Source: JAURVT01 sp049059935
Lineage (GTDB): Bacteria; Actinomycetota; Actinomycetes; Propionibacteriales; Nocardioidaceae
Reading direction: 5' to 3'
Assembly (NCBI RefSeq): GCF_049059935.1
Contig: NZ_JBMGQR010000059.1
Span: forward strand, 1-26,219
Length of the DNA: 26,219 bases
The notes beneath the pieces are model-generated. The model was not told the origin of the DNA. It made no database searches and worked only from the letters and a program-made list of their open reading frames with translations. Positions 23,114-26,219 of the stretch are shown piece after piece. The position numbers and the translations under genes were made by a program. Every line of letters starts with the position of its first letter. Within the stretch, counting starts at the first letter, position 1.

Positions 23114-24264
23114 GCGTCGCGCCCGACGTCGTCGACCGCGTGCGGGCGAGCCTGGCCGAGGACGGCACCGACGCCACCCCCGCGCGGGTCGCCGCAGCCC
23201 TGCGCCGCAGCGGCCGGCTGTACGGCGACGCCACCGTGCTCGCCGTCGTCGACGAGCTGCGCCGCGACACGCTCGGCGCCGGGCCGCTCGACGCGCTCCT
23301 GCGGCGACCCGGCGTCACCGACGTCCTCGTCAACGGGCCCGACCAGGTGTTCGTCGACGCCGGCGCCGGTCTCGAGCCGGCGGGCGTCCGCTTCGACGAC
23401 GACGAGCAGGTGCGGCGCCTGGCGTCCCGGTTGGCCGCCGCGGCCGGGCGACGACTCGACGACGCGAGCCCGTGGGTCGACGTCCGCCTGCCCGACGGCA
23501 CCCGGTTCCACGCGGTGCTGGCGCCGCTCGCCCGCCCCGGCACCGCCCTGTCGCTCCGGGTACCCGCCCGGCGTGCGTTCACCCTCGACGACCTCCGCGC
23601 GGCCGGCGCCGTCGGGGCCGCGGGCGCGGCCGTCCTGCGCGCGCTGGTCGCCTCGCGCGCGGCGTTCCTCGTGACCGGTGGCACCGGCTCGGGCAAGACC
23701 ACCCTGCTCGCCGCGCTGCTCGGCCTCGTCGACCCCGCCGAGCGCCTGGTCGTGGTCGAGGACGCCAGCGAGCTGCGCCCCGACCACCCGCACGTCGTGG
23801 GGCTCGAGGGTCGCCCGGTCAACGTGGAGGGGGCCGGGTCGGTGACGGTGCGCGACCTGGTCCGCCAGGCCCTGCGCATGCGACCCGACCGGCTGGTCGT
23901 CGGCGAGGTGCGCGGTGCCGAGGTCGTCGACCTCCTCGCGGCGCTCAACACCGGCCACGAGGGCGGGTGCGGCACCGTGCACGCGAACTCCGCCCGCGAC
24001 CTGCCCGCCCGGATGGAGGCGCTGGGCGTCGCTGCCGGGCTGAGCCGCGCCGCCGTGCACAGCCAGCTCGTCGCGGCGCTCGACGTCGTCGTCCACCTCG
24101 ACCGAGGCCGTGACGGCGTGCGCCGGGTGCGTGAGGTGGCCGTCGTGGAGGGCGGGGACGACGGGCTCGCCCGCACCAGCACGGCCGTCGCGTTCGACCC
24201 CGACGGCTCGGCCCGTGCCGGCCCCGGGGCCGCCCGCCTGGAGTCGGTGCTGGAGGAGCGGTGA
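23110..24264 (+). CDS. tadA: TadA/CpaF family pilus assembly ATPase
   Basis: 384 residues from GTG 23110, overlapping the ssd stop; the frame is open upstream through ssd, but the four-base overlap marks the start. Secretion ATPase motifs: GPLDALLRRPGVTDVLVNGP in the N-terminal domain, Walker A GGTGSGKTT with Lys196, Asp box LVVVEDASELRPDHP, Walker B LVVGEVRGAEVVDLLAALNTGHEGG and His box GTVHANSA. It powers assembly of Flp pili on the cytoplasmic face with TadB and TadC. Length is typical of actinobacterial TadA. Confidence 0.95.
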   Translation: MSVAPDVVDRVRASLAEDGTDATPARVAAALRRSGRLYGDATVLAVVDELRRDTLGAGPLDALLRRPGVTDVLVNGPDQVFVDAGAGLEPAGVRFDDDEQVRRLASRLAAAAGRRLDDASPWVDVRLPDGTRFHAVLAPLARPGTALSLRVPARRAFTLDDLRAAGAVGAAGAAVLRALVASRAAFLVTGGTGSGKTTLLAALLGLVDPAERLVVVEDASELRPDHPHVVGLEGRPVNVEGAGSVTVRDLVRQALRMRPDRLVVGEVRGAEVVDLLAALNTGHEGGCGTVHANSARDLPARMEALGVAAGLSRAAVHSQLVAALDVVVHLDRGRDGVRRVREVAVVEGGDDGLARTSTAVAFDPDGSARAGPGAARLESVLEER

Positions 24265-25067
24265 GCGCCGCCTGGGCGGTGGCATCCGCCGTCGCGGCCG
24301 CGCTCGCCTGCCTCGAGCTGGCCCGGCCGTCGCCTCGGGCGGTGGCAGCCCGGCTCGGAGGGACCGCCCCCGTCCGGCTCCCGCCGCTGCGTCGGTTCCT
24401 TCCGGTCGTCGCCGTCGTGGTCGGGCTGCTGGCCCTGACGACGGCCCGCGCCGCGACGCTCCTGCTCGGCATGGCCGGTGCGCTGGTCGCCTGGGCGGCC
24501 CTCGACCTCCGACGCCGCCGGTACCTGCGGCTGGAGGCGACGGCGCGGCGCGACGCCGTCGCCGAGCTGTGCGACGCCCTGGTGGCCGGCCTCGGCGCGG
24601 GGGTGCCGGCCGAGACCGCCCTGTCCGACCTCGCTGACGACTGGCCCTTCCTGCGGCCGGTCGCCCGGACGGCCCGACTCGGTGGCGACGTCTCCCGGGC
24701 GTGGCGGGAGGTCGCCTCCCAGCGGGGAGCGGCCGACCTCGGGCACGTCGCCGCGGCGTGGGAGGTGTCGACCCGCACCGGGTCGCCGCTGGCGGCCACC
24801 GTCGCCCGCATCGCCGGAGCGCTGCGCGACGGCCAGGAGGTCCGGCGCGAGGTCGAGTCGTCGCTGGGGCCGTCCCGGGCCACGGCGCGGTTGCTCGCCG
24901 TGCTGCCCGTGCTCGGTCTGGGGCTGGGCGCGGGGCTCGGTGGCGACCCGCTGTCGACGATGTCGACCTCGGCCCCGGTGGCGGCCTGCGTGCTCGCCGG
25001 CGTGGCGCTCGCCGTCACCGGGGTGGTCTGGGTCGAGCGGGTGGCCGATGCCGCCGCAGGGACCTGA
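24261..25067 (+). CDS. tadB: TadB-type inner membrane platform protein (T2SSF domain)
   Basis: 268 residues from GTG 24261, overlapping tadA by four bases with GGAGGAG just before. Hydrophobic segments lie near residues 3-17, 48-80, 211-230 and 238-258. The cytoplasmic T2SSF domain lies between about 95 and 200 (DALVAGLGAGVPAETALSDLA and the WEVSTRTGSPLA motif). It forms the membrane platform driven by TadA. Confidence 0.9.
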   Translation: MSAAWAVASAVAAALACLELARPSPRAVAARLGGTAPVRLPPLRRFLPVVAVVVGLLALTTARAATLLLGMAGALVAWAALDLRRRRYLRLEATARRDAVAELCDALVAGLGAGVPAETALSDLADDWPFLRPVARTARLGGDVSRAWREVASQRGAADLGHVAAAWEVSTRTGSPLAATVARIAGALRDGQEVRREVESSLGPSRATARLLAVLPVLGLGLGAGLGGDPLSTMSTSAPVAACVLAGVALAVTGVVWVERVADAAAGT

Positions 25068-25070
25068 CCC

Positions 25071-25817
25071 GTGCTCGCCGCCGTCCTGGCCGCTCTCGCG
25101 GTCGCCCTCGTGCTCCCGCCCCCGCCCGTCGAGCGCCTCCGGCTCGTCCTGGCGGCGCCGGACGAGACCGGGCCCGGTCCGCTCGCGCGGCTCCGGGCGG
25201 GTGCCTGGTGGACGTCGCCCTGGACGATCGCCGGCCTCGTGGCGCTCGTCGTCGTCTGGTTCGTGCCGAGCGGGCCGGGCCTGGTGCTCGCTGCCCTCGC
25301 CGGCCTCGGGGTGCGGACGTGGGTGTCGCGCCTGGAGAGCGGTGCGGTGCGCCGACGGCGCGAGCAGGTCACGCGCGACCTCCCGCTCGCGGTCGACCTC
25401 GTGGTGGCGGCCCTCGCCGCGGGCAGGCCGCCGTCCCTGGCACTGCGGGCGGCCGGCGAGGCGGTCGGCGGTCCGCTCGCCGACGACCTCGCGCGCGCCT
25501 GCGCGCGCATCGACCTGGGGGCCGACCACCTGGAGGTCTGGCACGAGCTCGGTCGCGACCCGGCACTCGGACCGCTCGGGCGCGCGTTCGCCCGCGCGGC
25601 CCGCACGGGCGCGTCGGTGGTCGACGTCCTCGACCACCTCGCCGACGACCTGCGCCGGCGGCGCCGGGGCGCGGCCCAGGAGGTCGCACGCAGCGTCGGG
25701 GTGCGCACGGCCGCACCGCTCGGACTGTGCTTCCTCCCCGCCTTCGTCCTGGTCGCGATCGTGCCCGCCGTCGCGGCCGTGTTCTCGACCGCCGTGGGCC
25801 CCGCGCTCGGCCGTTGA
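25071..25817 (+). CDS. tadC: TadC-type inner membrane platform protein (T2SSF domain)
   Basis: 248 residues from GTG 25071, three bases after the tadB stop. A short N-terminal hydrophobic segment and two more near 50-85 precede the T2SSF domain at about 100-210 (DLPLAVDLVVAALAAGRPPSLAL, then FARAARTGASVVDVLDHLA). A final pair of hydrophobic stretches follows. The order ssd-tadA-tadB-tadC is the standard actinobacterial layout. TadB and TadC are thought to pair in the platform. Confidence 0.9.
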   Translation: MLAAVLAALAVALVLPPPPVERLRLVLAAPDETGPGPLARLRAGAWWTSPWTIAGLVALVVVWFVPSGPGLVLAALAGLGVRTWVSRLESGAVRRRREQVTRDLPLAVDLVVAALAAGRPPSLALRAAGEAVGGPLADDLARACARIDLGADHLEVWHELGRDPALGPLGRAFARAARTGASVVDVLDHLADDLRRRRRGAAQEVARSVGVRTAAPLGLCFLPAFVLVAIVPAVAAVFSTAVGPALGR

Positions 25818-25927
25818 GCCCGGTCCAGACCCACAGGGTCGCGCCCGGTGCGGTTCCGTCCCCAGGTCGGCGCCGGAGGCGGCACCCGACGCCGCGGCGG
25901 ACCCATGGTGTCGGCGTCGAACACAAC

Positions 25928-25947
25928 GCCCCGGCCGGATCCGGGGC
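25928..25947 (+). promoter_or_regulatory. Hairpin in the tadC-flp gap, just before the flp ribosome site
   Basis: GCCCCGG (25928-25934), a 6-base loop and CCGGGGC (25941-25947), ending 7 bases before AGGAGG. It sits in a 150-base gap, the only sizeable gap in the operon. It could terminate or process the tad message, or protect a separate pilin mRNA. Confidence 0.4.
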
Positions 25948-25967
25948 CCTCACCAGGAGGGTCTTCC

Positions 25968-26180
25968 ATGACCACCACCACGCTGCGTCACCCCGTCCGC
26001 GCCCGTCGCACCGTCCTCGCCCGTCGCCGGGACGAGGCGGGCCTGTCCACCGCCGAGTACGCCGTCGGCACGCTCGGCGCCTGCTCGATCGCGGGCATCC
26101 TGCTCAAGGTCGCCGGCTCCGACTGGTTCATGGACATCGTCAAGATGATCATCGAGAACGCCTTCAAGGCCTTCCTCTGA
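25968..26180 (+). CDS. flp: Flp-type pilin, DUF4244 family
   Basis: 70 residues from ATG 25968, with AGGAGG 7 bases upstream, the best ribosome site in the window. A long basic leader (residues 1-25) is followed by GLSTAEYAVGTLG. Cleavage by a prepilin peptidase after Gly25 would leave Leu+1 and Glu30 at +5, the type IV prepilin rule. A single hydrophobic helix covers about 32-48, and the C-terminal 20 residues are amphipathic. DUF4244 proteins occupy this position in actinobacterial tad loci (Rv3656c in M. tuberculosis). The strong ribosome site fits a structural subunit needed in many copies. TadE-like minor pilins would be expected just past the window edge. Confidence 0.9.
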   Translation: MTTTTLRHPVRARRTVLARRRDEAGLSTAEYAVGTLGACSIAGILLKVAGSDWFMDIVKMIIENAFKAFL

Positions 26181-26219
26181 CCCAGTCGGCCACCGCGGGT
26201 CGCGCGCCGGGCCCCGTCC

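Noticed and set aside
22884..25637. 917-codon minus-strand frame opposite the tad genes
   Set aside because: No domains, and composition is typical of an antisense shadow; tadA, tadB and tadC on the plus strand are unambiguous.

Overview
The window is very GC-rich DNA with strong third-position GC bias, frequent GTG starts and tightly packed genes, as expected of an actinobacterium. Gene content and order point to Nocardioidaceae or a close relative (Aeromicrobium or Nocardioides-like); this placement is inferred from gene neighbourhood, not from a marker gene. From memory, the two ends match the Mycobacterium tuberculosis Rv3671c-Rv3656c neighbourhood: marP, a holin-like membrane protein and acs on one side, and HAD phosphatase, ssd, tadA, tadB, tadC and a DUF4244 pilin on the other. 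The middle differs and looks like lineage-specific cargo.

Layout. 1-2.75 kb: 3' end of a MarP-like membrane serine protease, an unidentified membrane protein, an actinobacterial holin-X protein, a small protein with a faint serine-recombinase look, and a possible 46-residue ORF. 2.76-8.33 kb: acetate module on the minus strand (acs plus a small membrane protein; DUF485 plus ActP-like symporter), then a Tat-exported beta-carbonic anhydrase on the plus strand. acs and the symporter operon carry the same CRP/GlxR-like palindrome just downstream of their predicted -10 boxes. 8.5-11.1 kb: a second sodium/solute symporter with a small membrane partner and a LytTR response regulator in one operon. 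11.2-13.9 kb: ECF biotin transporter bioY-bioM-bioN with a divergent TetR regulator that looks like BioQ and two tandem TGAAC-N3-GTTCA operators between them. 13.9-15.7 kb: GuaB1 (CBS-domain GMP reductase family) and a ClgR-like regulator with a near-consensus ClgR box. 15.8-18.3 kb: LytS-type histidine kinase behind an MFS exporter; the kinase is the likely partner of the LytTR regulator lying 4.7 kb away. 18.4-21.9 kb: a SAM methyltransferase, a Fic-fold protein with a destroyed catalytic motif, an unassigned 370-base gap rich in hairpins, a dienelactone hydrolase and a HAD-IB phosphatase. 22.0-26.2 kb: Tad/Flp pilus operon ssd-tadA-tadB-tadC-flp.

The genes form an acetate uptake and activation unit (ActP-like symporter brings acetate in, Acs converts it to acetyl-CoA), a second two-component-controlled symporter, a self-contained biotin uptake regulon with no biotin synthesis genes in view, and a surface pilus assembly system.

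Two architectural traits stand out. At least seven genes show a TANNNT box 6-7 bases before an ATG or GTG with no Shine-Dalgarno sequence, so leaderless mRNAs seem to be common. Most operon ends carry long, nearly perfect inverted repeats, including an 85-base element built of three palindromes that is symmetric about its own centre. No transposase, IS element, tRNA, rRNA or CRISPR array was found.
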